This document shows, piece by piece, positions 14,629 to 24,781 of a DNA stretch of 39,982 nucleotides (its first letter is position 1; each line of letters begins with the position of its first letter). The notes below the pieces were generated by a model. It searched no databases. It was not told the DNA's origin and saw only the letters and a program-made list of their open reading frames with translations. The stretch lies in assembly GCA_964353935.1 (NCBI GenBank), contig CAYGXL010000008.1, positions 1 through 39,982 on the forward strand, given 5' to 3'. This stretch comes from JAOUJD01 sp964353935. Lineage in GTDB: Bacteria > Pseudomonadota > Gammaproteobacteria > Burkholderiales > Burkholderiaceae_F. The translations under genes and the position numbers were made by a program.

Positions 14629-15606
14629 ATGAAGATGTTCCTCGGCCTCGCCACGGCAGTCGTCGGCGCGGCCTTCGCGTCGTCCGCCTGGGCCCAGCAG
14701 GCCTTTCCGAGCAAGCCTGTCACCATCGTCGTGCCGTTCACCGCAGGAGGACCGACCGACACCGTTGCGCGTTCAGTCGCGCAAGGGATGACAAAGGCGC
14801 TTGGCCAGACCGTTGTGGTCGAGAACACCGCCGGCGCCGGCGGAACGATCGCGTCGACGCGCGTGAAGAACGCGTCGCCCGACGGTTACACGCTGCTGCT
14901 GCACCACATCGGGATGTCGACCGCGCCCGCCCTGTACCGCAAGCTCGCGTACAACCCGCTGACCGACTTCGAGATGGCCGGCATGGTCGTGGACACGCCG
15001 ATGACGCTGGTCGCGCGTTCCGACTTCCCCGCCAAGGACCTGAACGAATTCGTCGCGTACGTGAAGGCCAACAAGGCCAAGCTGAACCTCGCGAACGCGG
15101 GCGTGGGCTCGGCCTCGCACCTGTGCGGACTGCTGTTCCAGAGCACCATCCAGACGGAGGTGACGACGGTGCCGTTCAAGGGCACCGCCGACGCGCTGAA
15201 CGCGGTGCTTGCCAAGCAGGTCGACTTCCTGTGCGACCAGACGACGAACACGACCCAGCACATCAATGCCGGGACAGTGAAGGCCTACGGCGTCACCAGC
15301 AAGACCCGCGTGCCCACCCTGCCAAACCTGCCGACGCTCGACGAAGCCGGACTGAAGGGCTTCCAGGTGGGCGTATGGCACGGCGTCTACGCGCCGAAGG
15401 GAACGCCGAAGGCGGTGGTCGAAAAGCTCGCGGCCGCCATGCAGCAGGCGATGAAGGAGCCGGACTTCCGCAAGCGCATGTCCGATCTCGGTGCAACGGT
15501 CTATGCGCCCGAACAGAGCACGCCGGCCGCACTGGCCGCGCACTTGAAGTCGGAGATCGAGCGCTGGACGCCCGTGATCAAGGCCGCCGGCGTCTACGCC
15601 GACTGA
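14629..15606 (+). CDS. Bug-family (TctC-like) periplasmic solute receptor, second copy
   Basis: The 325-residue protein has a signal peptide cut after residue 22 (AWA/QQ) and the Bug signature FPSKPVTIVVPFTAGGPTDTVAR, GQTVVVENTAGAGGTIAS, and DGYTLLLHHIG. It is a diverged paralogue of the receptor at 11153-12124. It has its own intergenic region after the MFS gene and a good AAGGAG site 6 bases before the ATG at 14629; a GTG at 14626 is directly adjacent. The ligand is unknown, and no TctAB permease is nearby. A GC-rich inverted repeat follows the gene. Confidence 0.88.
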   Translation: MKMFLGLATAVVGAAFASSAWAQQAFPSKPVTIVVPFTAGGPTDTVARSVAQGMTKALGQTVVVENTAGAGGTIASTRVKNASPDGYTLLLHHIGMSTAPALYRKLAYNPLTDFEMAGMVVDTPMTLVARSDFPAKDLNEFVAYVKANKAKLNLANAGVGSASHLCGLLFQSTIQTEVTTVPFKGTADALNAVLAKQVDFLCDQTTNTTQHINAGTVKAYGVTSKTRVPTLPNLPTLDEAGLKGFQVGVWHGVYAPKGTPKAVVEKLAAAMQQAMKEPDFRKRMSDLGATVYAPEQSTPAALAAHLKSEIERWTPVIKAAGVYAD

Positions 15607-15625
15607 TCGACCCGCAGCAACGATC

Positions 15626-15663
15626 CGGGGCCGCACCTCGCAGCGATGCGGGCCGCGGCCCCG
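15626..15663. terminator. Inverted repeat between converging genes
   Basis: CGGGGCCGC (15626-15634) and GCGGCCCCG (15655-15663) are perfectly complementary across a 20-base interior that has some internal pairing. On the plus strand it is followed by TGCTTTAAAG. It could end both the receptor transcript and the opposing SPFH/NfeD transcript. Confidence 0.5.
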
Positions 15664-15679
15664 TGCTTTAAAGCGCCCG

Positions 15680-16621
15680 TCACTTCGCGGCGCCCCCCTG
15701 CGACTTCACGACCGTCAGCGCCGACGCGATCAGGCTCGAGACGTCCGCCAGGTTGGCCGGCACGATGAGCGTGTTGCCGGCCTTCGCGAGGTTGCCGAAC
15801 GCGTCGACGTAGCGGTCGGCCACGCGCAGGTTGACCGCCTCGATGCCGCCCGGCTGGCGGATCGTCTCGGCCACCATCTGGATCGCCCGCGCGGTCGCTT
15901 CCGCGACGGCGAGCACGGCGCCGGCCTGGCCCTGCGCGATGTTGATCTGCGCCATCTTCTCGCCCTCGGAGCGCGCGATCTGAGCCTCGCGCTCGCCGGT
16001 GGCGATGTTGATCTGCTCCTGCTTGCGGCCCTCGGACGAGGCGATCAGCGCGCGCTTCTCGCGCTCCGCGGTGATCTGCTGCTGCATCGCGTGCAGGATC
16101 GCGTTGGGCGGCGTGATGTCCTTGATCTCGTAGCGCAGGACCTTGACGCCCCAGTTCATCGCCGCCTCGTCGATCGCGGACACGACGCTGTGGTTGATGA
16201 ACTCGCGCTCCTCGAAGGTGCGGTCGAGCTCCAGCTTGCCGATCACCGAACGCAGCGTGGTCTGCGCGAGCTGGGTGATCGCCAGGATGTAGTTGCTGGC
16301 GCCGTACGAGGCCCGCTGCGGGTCGGTCACCTGGAAGTACAGCACGCCGTCGACCTGCAGCTGGGTGTTGTCCTTCGTGATGCAGACCTGGCTCGGCGTG
16401 TCGAGCGGCACCTCCTTCAGGCTGTGCCTGTAGGCGACGCGGTCGATGAAGGGCATGACGATGTTGAGGCCCGGCTGCAGCGTTCCGTGGAACTTGCCGA
16501 GGCGCTCCAGCACCCACGCGTTCTGCTGCGGCACCACGGCGATCGCCTTGACCACGAAGGTGATCGCGACGACGAGGATGACGATGGCGACGATCGAGAT
16601 GCCGTCGACGTACGAGAACAT
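15680..16621 (-). CDS. SPFH/Band 7 domain protein, QmcA-like (paraslipin)
   Basis: The 313-residue protein has an N-terminal membrane anchor (residues 8-30), then the SPFH domain (VPQQNAWVLERLGKFHGTLQPGLNIVMPFID at about 30-60, through residue 200), and a Glu/Ala-rich coiled region (EREKRALIASSEGRKQEQINIATGEREAQIARSEGEKMAQINIAQ). The end is hydrophobic. QmcA proteins oligomerise in detergent-resistant membrane areas and work with NfeD-family partners in membrane quality control. An NfeD gene lies 9 bases upstream, which supports the pair. Confidence 0.9.
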   Translation of the reverse strand: MFSYVDGISIVAIVILVVAITFVVKAIAVVPQQNAWVLERLGKFHGTLQPGLNIVMPFIDRVAYRHSLKEVPLDTPSQVCITKDNTQLQVDGVLYFQVTDPQRASYGASNYILAITQLAQTTLRSVIGKLELDRTFEEREFINHSVVSAIDEAAMNWGVKVLRYEIKDITPPNAILHAMQQQITAEREKRALIASSEGRKQEQINIATGEREAQIARSEGEKMAQINIAQGQAGAVLAVAEATARAIQMVAETIRQPGGIEAVNLRVADRYVDAFGNLAKAGNTLIVPANLADVSSLIASALTVVKSQGGAAK

Positions 16622-16630
16622 GGAGATCTC

Positions 16631-17059
16631 CTACCGCGGCTTGGCGGCGACGATGAGGCGGTTGGCGTGGATTTCGCGGATCACGAAATCGCCGGCGACC
16701 GGATGCTCGCCCGGGGCGAGCTCGACGTCCCACACGGAGCCGCGGTACTGCGCGCGGGCGGTGCGCGCCGGCGTCCACTGGTCGACGTGCAACGACTGGC
16801 CGAGGTCCATGTTCTGGACGCGATCGTCGCCCCGCTCGTGCAGGCGCTTGCCCCACTTGGTGGACCGCATCCACACCGAGCCGCCGAGGCCGATCGCCGC
16901 GGCGATCACGAACTGCAGCGCGAGCGACGCGCCGAGGAAGGCGGCAATTCCCGCCACGCCCATCGCGACGGCGATGATCAGAAGATAGAACGTCCCGGTC
17001 AGCAGCTCGGCGACGAGCAGGCCGAAACCAATGACGAACCACCAGACATAGCCAGCCAT
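16631..17059 (-). CDS. NfeD family membrane protein
   Basis: The 142-residue protein has hydrophobic segments at about residues 4-22, 23-45 and 46-62, followed by a soluble C-terminal OB-fold domain from about residue 85 (LHVDQWTPARTARAQYRGSVWDVEL). This is the short NfeD form (YbbK/YuaF type) without the ClpP-like protease part. It is the usual partner of the SPFH gene that follows 9 bases downstream. The ATG at 17059 has GGAGGG about 6 bases upstream. Confidence 0.87.
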   Translation of the reverse strand: MAGYVWWFVIGFGLLVAELLTGTFYLLIIAVAMGVAGIAAFLGASLALQFVIAAAIGLGGSVWMRSTKWGKRLHERGDDRVQNMDLGQSLHVDQWTPARTARAQYRGSVWDVELAPGEHPVAGDFVIREIHANRLIVAAKPR

Positions 17060-17088
17060 GGAAACCCTCCGGCTCCAGACGTTCCTGC

Positions 17089-17112
17089 GCCGCGCCCGGA
17101 GCCAGGCGCGGC
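17089..17112 (-). terminator. GC-rich hairpin between ppsA and nfeD
   Basis: GCCGCGCC (17089-17096) pairs with GGCGCGGC (17105-17112) around an 8-base loop, about 40 bases after the ppsA stop. There is no T-run. It may separate ppsA transcription from the NfeD/SPFH genes. Confidence 0.35.
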
Positions 17113-17151
17113 GGCGGCGCCCTTCGTCGGCGCGCTCGTATTGAAACAGAG

Positions 17152-19548
<2,397 letters not shown>

Positions 19549-19654
19549 GCGCTCTCCAGGGAAGGCAGTCAAGGACGGGACGGCTGCTGTGACAGAATCC
19601 GGACGATTTTACCGGTCGCGCCGGTTCTATCGTGCGCCGCATCAAAGAGCCCCC
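19549..19654. promoter_or_regulatory. Divergent ppsA/ppsR control region
   Basis: The 106-base region must hold both promoters. A TAAAAT on the minus strand (19611-19606) matches five of six -10 bases for ppsA, but I see no good -35. ACCGG/CCGGT arms at 19611-19625 form a small dyad beside it, a possible operator. Confidence 0.35.
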
Positions 19655-20503
19655 ATGCCCGATCGCCCACTCACCAGCCACGACCGCACCGTCTTCTTCG
19701 TGTCCGACGGCACCGGCATCACCGCCGAGACCCTGGGGCACAGCGTCCTGACTCAGTTCGAACACCTGCGCTACCGGCCGCAGCGCCTCCCGTTCATCGA
19801 CTCGCCCGACAAGGCGCGCGAGGCCGGGGCCCGCATCAACGAGGCGGCCGAGCGCGACGGCAAGAAGCCGATCGTGTTCTCCACGCTCGTGAACCCGGCG
19901 GTGGCGGCGACGCTGAAGGCGAGCGCGCAGGGTTTCTTCGTCGAGATGTTCGAGACCTTCGTCGAGCCGCTGGAGCGCGAACTCGGGCTGAAGAGCACGC
20001 ACACGATCGGCCGCTCGCACAACATCTCGGTGAACTCCGAGGACTACAAGAACCGGATCGAGGCGATCAACTTCGCGCTGGCGCACGACGACGGCCAGTC
20101 GGCCAAGGGACTCGCCGCCGCCGACGTGATCCTGGTCGGCGTGTCGCGCTCGGGGAAGACGCCGACCAGCCTCTACCTCGCGATGCAGTACGGCGTGAAG
20201 GCGGCCAACTACCCGCTGATCCCCGAGGACTTCGAGCGCGGCCAGCTGCCCAGCGCCCTGCCCCAGCACCGCATCAAGCTCTTCGGCCTGTCGATCGCGC
20301 CGGAGCGGCTGACCGAGGTGCGCAACGAGCGCCGACCGAACAGCCGCTACGCGTCGATCGAGAACTGCCGTTACGAGGTCGATGCGGCGGAACGCATGAT
20401 GAAGCGCGAAAGCATCCGGTGGCTGTCGTCGACGACGAAGTCGATCGAGGAGATCGCGGCGACGATCATGCAGGAGGTCCGGCTGGAGCGTCGGGCGTTC
20501 TGA
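19655..20503 (+). CDS. ppsR: PEP synthase regulatory kinase/pyrophosphorylase (DUF299)
   Basis: The 282-residue protein switches PEP synthase off by ADP-dependent phosphorylation of the active-site region and on by Pi-dependent dephosphorylation. It begins with the family motif RTVFFVSDGTGITAETLGHS (residues 11-30) and carries the P-loop-like GVSRSGKTPTSLYLA at 152-166, then the NYPLIPEDF and LFGLSI segments. The ATG at 19655 is set by family homology; the frame stays open upstream to 19547, overlapping the ppsA start, and that part is not conserved. It ends 17 bases before the assembly gap. Confidence 0.93.
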   Translation: MPDRPLTSHDRTVFFVSDGTGITAETLGHSVLTQFEHLRYRPQRLPFIDSPDKAREAGARINEAAERDGKKPIVFSTLVNPAVAATLKASAQGFFVEMFETFVEPLERELGLKSTHTIGRSHNISVNSEDYKNRIEAINFALAHDDGQSAKGLAAADVILVGVSRSGKTPTSLYLAMQYGVKAANYPLIPEDFERGQLPSALPQHRIKLFGLSIAPERLTEVRNERRPNSRYASIENCRYEVDAAERMMKRESIRWLSSTTKSIEEIAATIMQEVRLERRAF

Positions 20504-20520
20504 CCCTCGGCTCGAAAGGC

Positions 20521-20620
20521 NNNNNNNNNNNNNNNNNNNNNNNNNNNNNNNNNNNNNNNNNNNNNNNNNNNNNNNNNNNNNNNNNNNNNNNNNNNNNNNN
20601 NNNNNNNNNNNNNNNNNNNN
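20521..20620. other. Assembly gap of 100 N
   Basis: Exactly 100 undetermined bases. The 11-mer GCTCGAAAGGC occurs directly at both edges (20510-20520 and 20621-20631), so the joined contigs may in fact overlap, or a short repeat may sit here. The stated length is a placeholder. Confidence 0.95.
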
Positions 20621-20695
20621 GCTCGAAAGGCTGATGTAAGCGTTGGCCGCTACCGTCGGCAGCGCTTCGACGCAACAAAACTCATGGGAGGAAGG

Positions 20696-20989
20696 ATGAA
20701 ACGCTTCGTCATCGCCACAGTGCTGGCGTTCATGGTCGCCGCGTGCGGCCAGGGTGGATTCCAGCGTGGGGTGTTCTTCGGCAAGGTGATCGACAAGACG
20801 CCGGAGGAAGTCACAAGTGCCTTCGGCAAGCCCGACGCCGTCGAAAACGCGTCGGAGGGGCCGCGCTACACCTACCTCAAGAAGACGTTCAATCCCGACA
20901 ACCTGAACCAGGTCGACGAGAAGACGATCCTCGAGTTCGGCAAGGACAAGGACGGCAAGGTCGTCTGCCTGGACGTCAGCTACATGTAG
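20696..20989 (+). CDS. Small outer-membrane-type lipoprotein, function unknown
   Basis: The 97-residue protein has a type II signal peptide: Lys/Arg at positions 2-3, a hydrophobic core, and lipobox VAAC with the acylated Cys near residue 17. The mature chain is about 80 residues with FGKPDAVE and TYLKKTFNPDNLNQVDEKTILEF, resembling small SmpA/OmlA-like beta proteins; that resemblance is weak. The ATG at 20696 has an excellent GGGAGGAAGG site. Its stop overlaps the converging methyltransferase stop by 10 bases inside the palindrome CTACATGTAG. Confidence 0.72.
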   Translation: MKRFVIATVLAFMVAACGQGGFQRGVFFGKVIDKTPEEVTSAFGKPDAVENASEGPRYTYLKKTFNPDNLNQVDEKTILEFGKDKDGKVVCLDVSYM

Positions 20990-21771
20990 CGGCGTCGTCG
21001 CCGCGCCTGCTCGAACAGGCAGACCGCGGCCGCGGCTGACACATTCAGCGAATCGACGCCGGGCGCGAGCGGAATCCGCAGGCGCTTCCCGGCAACGCTC
21101 AGCGTATCCGCCGCGAGTCCCTGCCCCTCCGACCCGAACATCCACAGCGTCGGTCCGCGGCCCCACTCGGCGGCATAGAGATCCTCGCCGCCGACGTCGG
21201 CCGCGAGCACGGTGCCGCGGTAACTGCGCACCACGTCCGCGATGGCGCGATTCTCCGCGATGCGCAGCGCGAAGTGCGCGCCCATCGCCGCGCGCATCAC
21301 CTTCGGTGACCACGCGTACGCCGAGCCCGGCCCCAGTACCGCGCGCCGCACGCCGGCCGCCGCGGCCGTGCGCAGCAGCGTGCCGACGTTGCCCGGGTCC
21401 TGCACGGCGTCGAGGAAGACGGCGTCGTCGTTCAGCAGCGGCGACTCGTCGACGCCGGGAATCCCGATCTCGGCGAGGACACCGGCACCGTGCTCGACCG
21501 GGGAGAGCGCGTCGTAGAGCGCGGCGCCGAGCTCGATCCGCTTCAGTCCCGCCGCACCGCCCGCCTCGACGCGTTCGAGCAGCGGCGCCGTGGCGATCGA
21601 CGCTGAGCCACGGGTCGCGATCGTGTGGATCGGGACGCCGGCCGCGAGGGCGGCTTCGATCACGTGGATGCCCTCGGCCAGCGTGCGCCCCGCTTCGCGG
21701 CAGGCGCGCGCGGAGTCGGCCAGGCGCCGCAGCCGGCGGACGATCGGGTTATCGGGCGAGGTGATGCGCAT
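20980..21771 (-). CDS. TrmH/SpoU-family RNA 2'-O-methyltransferase
   Basis: The 263-residue protein has a short N-terminal substrate-binding domain (ITSPDNPIVRRLRRLADSARACREAG, LAEGIHVIEAAL) and a C-terminal SPOUT knot domain. SPOUT motifs are visible: LDAVQDPGNVGTLLRTAAAAG (motif 1, about residues 118-138), MFGSEGQGL (motif 2, near 213) and RIPLAPGVDSLNVSAAAAVCLFE (motif 3). It methylates a ribose in rRNA or tRNA; the exact target is not readable. The ATG at 21771 lies 23 bases inside the end of rnhB, making it the last gene of the long operon. Confidence 0.88.
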   Translation of the reverse strand: MRITSPDNPIVRRLRRLADSARACREAGRTLAEGIHVIEAALAAGVPIHTIATRGSASIATAPLLERVEAGGAAGLKRIELGAALYDALSPVEHGAGVLAEIGIPGVDESPLLNDDAVFLDAVQDPGNVGTLLRTAAAAGVRRAVLGPGSAYAWSPKVMRAAMGAHFALRIAENRAIADVVRSYRGTVLAADVGGEDLYAAEWGRGPTLWMFGSEGQGLAADTLSVAGKRLRIPLAPGVDSLNVSAAAAVCLFEQARRRRRYM

Positions 21772-22396
21772 CGGGCGCGCCTCCGAGCAGACCCCGCACC
21801 GGCGCGAAGCTGCGCCGGTGCAATGGACACGGGCCGAGGCGGTGCAGGCACGCCAGGTGGTCGGGCGTGCCGTACCCCATGTGCTGCGCAAAGCCGTAGC
21901 CGGGGTGCTGCGCGTCGAACGCCCGCATCATCGCGTCGCGCGCGGTCTTGGCGAGGATCGACGCCGCGGAGATCACCGGTTCCAGCGCGTCGCCGGCGAC
22001 GATGGCGCGACCGGGGATCGCCAGCCGCGGCATCTGGTTGCCGTCGACGAGCGCGTACTCGGCGGCCACCTGCAGCGCGTCCACGGCGCGGCGCATCGCG
22101 AGCAGTGTCGCCTGCAGGATGTTCAGCGCGTCGATCTCCCCGACGCTCGCCTCCGCCACGGCGAACGCGACGGCCCGCTCGCGGATGCGCAGCGCGAGTT
22201 CCTCGCGCCGCTCGGCGCTCAGCACCTTCGAGTCGCGCAGGCCGTCGATGCGGCGCCCGGGATCGAGGATCACGGCGGCGGCGACGACCGGGCCGGCGAG
22301 CGGCCCGCGGCCGGCCTCGTCGATGCCGCAGACGCGCCCGCCCGCCAGTGCCGCCTGCTCGAAGAGATCGAGGTTGGACAGCCGGCGCCGGGTCAT
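21749..22396 (-). CDS. rnhB: Ribonuclease HII
   Basis: The 215-residue enzyme cuts RNA in RNA/DNA hybrids and single ribonucleotides in DNA. The active-site motif GIDEAGRGPLAGPVVAAAV gives Asp26 and Glu27. DSKVLSAERREEL and ALVDGNQMP supply further conserved residues, and AASILAKTARDAMM precedes the C-terminal GYGFAQHMGYGTPDHL. It starts in a 4-base ATGA overlap with lpxB and ends 23 bases inside trmH. The lpxB-rnhB order is conserved in beta- and gammaproteobacteria. Confidence 0.94.
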   Translation of the reverse strand: MTRRRLSNLDLFEQAALAGGRVCGIDEAGRGPLAGPVVAAAVILDPGRRIDGLRDSKVLSAERREELALRIRERAVAFAVAEASVGEIDALNILQATLLAMRRAVDALQVAAEYALVDGNQMPRLAIPGRAIVAGDALEPVISAASILAKTARDAMMRAFDAQHPGYGFAQHMGYGTPDHLACLHRLGPCPLHRRSFAPVRGLLGGAPDAHHLAR

Positions 22397-23541
22397 CGGT
22401 TCGCCTCGGCGAGGATCGCGTCGGCGGCCAGCCCGACGGTGTCGCGCTTCAGCGCGTGGTGCATCTCGGTGAAGCGTTCCGCGAGACGCGCCCTGCGCGC
22501 GGTGTCGCCGAGCAGGTCGAGCGCGGCCGCTGCGAGCGCCTCGGGCGTTGCCGCTTCCTGCAGCAGTTCGGGAACGATGAACTCGTTCGCCATGATGTTG
22601 GGCAGGCCGACGTACGGGATGTAGCCCTTGCGCCGCATGATCCACGCGGACAGCGCCGGCATGCGATACGAGATCACCATCGGGCGCTTGTACAGCGCGG
22701 CTTCGAGGGTCGCGGTTCCGCTCGCCACGAGGACGACGTCGCACGCCTCCAGGCAGTCGTGCGAGCGGCCCGCCGTGAGCGCCACGCCCGACGCGAGTTG
22801 CGGATGCCCGCGCAGCGCCGCGTCGATCAGCGGACGCAGCGAGGGGTCGGCGACCGGCAGCACGAAGTTCAGCGCCGGCCGCGCGCGCTTCATCCGCGCC
22901 ATCGCGGCGACGAACACCGTGCCGAGATAGCGGATCTCGTCCGGCCGCGAACCCGGCAGGACCGCGACGAGCGGCGCATCGGGCGCGATCCCGAGCCTTG
23001 CGCGCGCCGCCGGCGCGTCGGGGACGAGCGGGATCATCGCGGCGAGGGGATGCCCCACGTACGTCGCCGGGATGCCGGCCTTGTCGTACAGCGCCTGCTC
23101 GAACGGAAAGACGAGCAGCATCCGGTCGACCGCGCGCCGCACCTGCTCGATCCGCTCGCGCCGCCACGCCCAGACCGACGGACTCACCATGTGCACGACC
23201 CGGATTCCGCGCGCGCGCAGCTTCTCCTCGAGGCCGAGGTTGAAGTCCGGCGCGTCGACGCCGACGAAGACCCGCGGCCGCAGCTCGGTGATCCGGCGCA
23301 GCAACTCGCTGCGCAGCCGCAGCAGCCGTGGCAGGTGCCGGATCACCTCGACGTAGCCCCGCACCGACAGCGCGCGCACGTGCTCCCACGCGTCGAAGCC
23401 GGCCGCGATCATGCGGTCGCCGCCGACGCCGGCGAGCGCGAGCGTCGGGTCGCGGCGCTTCAGTTCTGCGAGGACGCCGGCCGCCAGCAGGTCGCCCGAC
23501 GCCTCGCCGGCGACGAAGGCGAGGCTGGCGGGGGCGGTCAT
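22393..23541 (-). CDS. lpxB: Lipid-A-disaccharide synthase
   Basis: The 382-residue peripheral-membrane GT-B enzyme condenses UDP-2,3-diacylglucosamine with 2,3-diacylglucosamine-1-phosphate. It starts with FVAGEASGDLLAAGVL (residues 8-23) and contains VGVDAPDFNLGLE, SPSVWAWRRERI and GHPLA. The sugar-nucleotide region includes LPGSRPDEIRYL and ASGTATLEAALYKRPMVISYRM. The ATG at 23541 overlaps the lpxA stop by four bases, and its own stop overlaps the rnhB start likewise. Confidence 0.95.
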   Translation of the reverse strand: MTAPASLAFVAGEASGDLLAAGVLAELKRRDPTLALAGVGGDRMIAAGFDAWEHVRALSVRGYVEVIRHLPRLLRLRSELLRRITELRPRVFVGVDAPDFNLGLEEKLRARGIRVVHMVSPSVWAWRRERIEQVRRAVDRMLLVFPFEQALYDKAGIPATYVGHPLAAMIPLVPDAPAARARLGIAPDAPLVAVLPGSRPDEIRYLGTVFVAAMARMKRARPALNFVLPVADPSLRPLIDAALRGHPQLASGVALTAGRSHDCLEACDVVLVASGTATLEAALYKRPMVISYRMPALSAWIMRRKGYIPYVGLPNIMANEFIVPELLQEAATPEALAAAALDLLGDTARRARLAERFTEMHHALKRDTVGLAADAILAEANR

Positions 23542-24329
23542 CAGCGGATGATGCCTCTCGGCGAGTCGCGCACGAAATCGCGCAGCAGCGCGAGCGCGGA
23601 CGCCGAGGCAGGCGCTTCGGCGATCAGTGCGTCGAGCGACGTCACGGCCTCGGCTACCGTCTTGCCCTCGCGATACACGAGCTTGTACGCGCGGCGCAGC
23701 AGGTTGATGGTGTCCGGGTCGAATCCGCGCCGCTTCAGGCCCTCGGTGTTGATGCCGTGCGGCGCGCACGGGTTGCCGTTGCAGATCACGTAGGGCGGGA
23801 TGTCGCGCAGGACAGCAGAGGCGCCGCCCACCATCGCGTGCGCGCCCACCCTGCAGAACTGGTGCACGCCGGACAGCCCGCCGATGATCACCCAGTCGCC
23901 CAGCGTCACGTGGCCGGCGAGCGTCACGTTGTTGGCGAGGATCGTGTGGTCACCGACGAGGCAGTCGTGGGCCACGTGCACCGAGGCCATGATCCAGTTG
24001 TCGGAACCGACCCGGGTCACGCCGCCGCCCTGCGCCGTGCCGAGGCTGAAGGTGCAGTGCTCGCGCACCGTGTTGCCGTCGCCGATGACGAGTTCGGTGT
24101 CCTCGCCGGCGTACTTCTTGTCCTGCGGCGCCCCGCCGATGGCACTGAACGGGAAGAACCGGTTGCCGCGGCCGATGGTCGTGCGGCCGCTCACGACCAC
24201 GTGCGCTGCGAGCACCGTGGCCGCCCCCACCTTCACCTGCGGACCGATGACGCAATACGGGCCGACCTCGACGCCGTCCGCGAGTTCGGCCTTCGGGTCG
24301 ACGACCGCGGTCGGATGGACCTTCGCCAT
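23541..24329 (-). CDS. lpxA: UDP-N-acetylglucosamine acyltransferase
   Basis: The 262-residue cytoplasmic enzyme transfers an R-3-hydroxyacyl chain from ACP to UDP-GlcNAc, the first step of lipid A synthesis. Residues 1-185 are left-handed beta-helix hexapeptide repeats; catalytic His is His121 in VHVAHDCLVG. The acyl ruler region includes GGLSGVHQFCRVG, and the C-terminus is helical (GINTEGLKRRGF). The ATG at 24329 overlaps the fabZ stop. The length equals the common LpxA length. Confidence 0.96.
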   Translation of the reverse strand: MAKVHPTAVVDPKAELADGVEVGPYCVIGPQVKVGAATVLAAHVVVSGRTTIGRGNRFFPFSAIGGAPQDKKYAGEDTELVIGDGNTVREHCTFSLGTAQGGGVTRVGSDNWIMASVHVAHDCLVGDHTILANNVTLAGHVTLGDWVIIGGLSGVHQFCRVGAHAMVGGASAVLRDIPPYVICNGNPCAPHGINTEGLKRRGFDPDTINLLRRAYKLVYREGKTVAEAVTSLDALIAEAPASASALALLRDFVRDSPRGIIR

Positions 24330-24781
24330 CACGCGGCCTCGTTCGGCTTCCGGACCGCGCAGATCATTTCCGTCTCGCAGACGACCTGCCCGTCGACCAG
24401 CGCCCGGGCGGTGAACTTGGCGATGCCGCGCTTCGCGCGCCCGATCTCGGCTTCGAGACGCAACTGGTCGCCCGGGACCACGGGCTTCTTGAAGCGGGCC
24501 GCGTCGATGCCCGCGAAGTAGAAGAGCGTCCCGTCGCCTTCCTTCGCCTCCAGCGTCACGAAGGCGAGGATCGCGCAGGCCTGCGCCAGCGACTCGATGA
24601 TCAGCACGCCCGGCATCACCGGATGGCCCGGGAAGTGGCCCATGAAGTACGGCTCGTTGATCGTGACGTTCTTCAACGCGACGACGCGCTCGCCGGGCAC
24701 GACCTCGAGCACGCGGTCGACGAGGATGATCGGATAGCGGTGCGGCAGCTTCCGCATGATCTCCTGGATGTTCATCTTCAT
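24329..24781 (-). CDS. fabZ: 3-hydroxyacyl-ACP dehydratase FabZ
   Basis: The 150-residue hot-dog enzyme dehydrates 3-hydroxyacyl-ACP in fatty-acid elongation and competes with LpxA/LpxD for hydroxyacyl-ACP. It has LPHRYPIILVDRV near residue 12, catalytic His49 in YFMGHFPGHPVMPG, and Glu63 in IIESLAQ. The ATG at 24781 overlaps the lpxD stop by four bases; an alternative ATG two codons later is possible. Its place inside the lpx cluster is the usual one. Confidence 0.95.
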   Translation of the reverse strand: MKMNIQEIMRKLPHRYPIILVDRVLEVVPGERVVALKNVTINEPYFMGHFPGHPVMPGVLIIESLAQACAILAFVTLEAKEGDGTLFYFAGIDAARFKKPVVPGDQLRLEAEIGRAKRGIAKFTARALVDGQVVCETEMICAVRKPNEAA

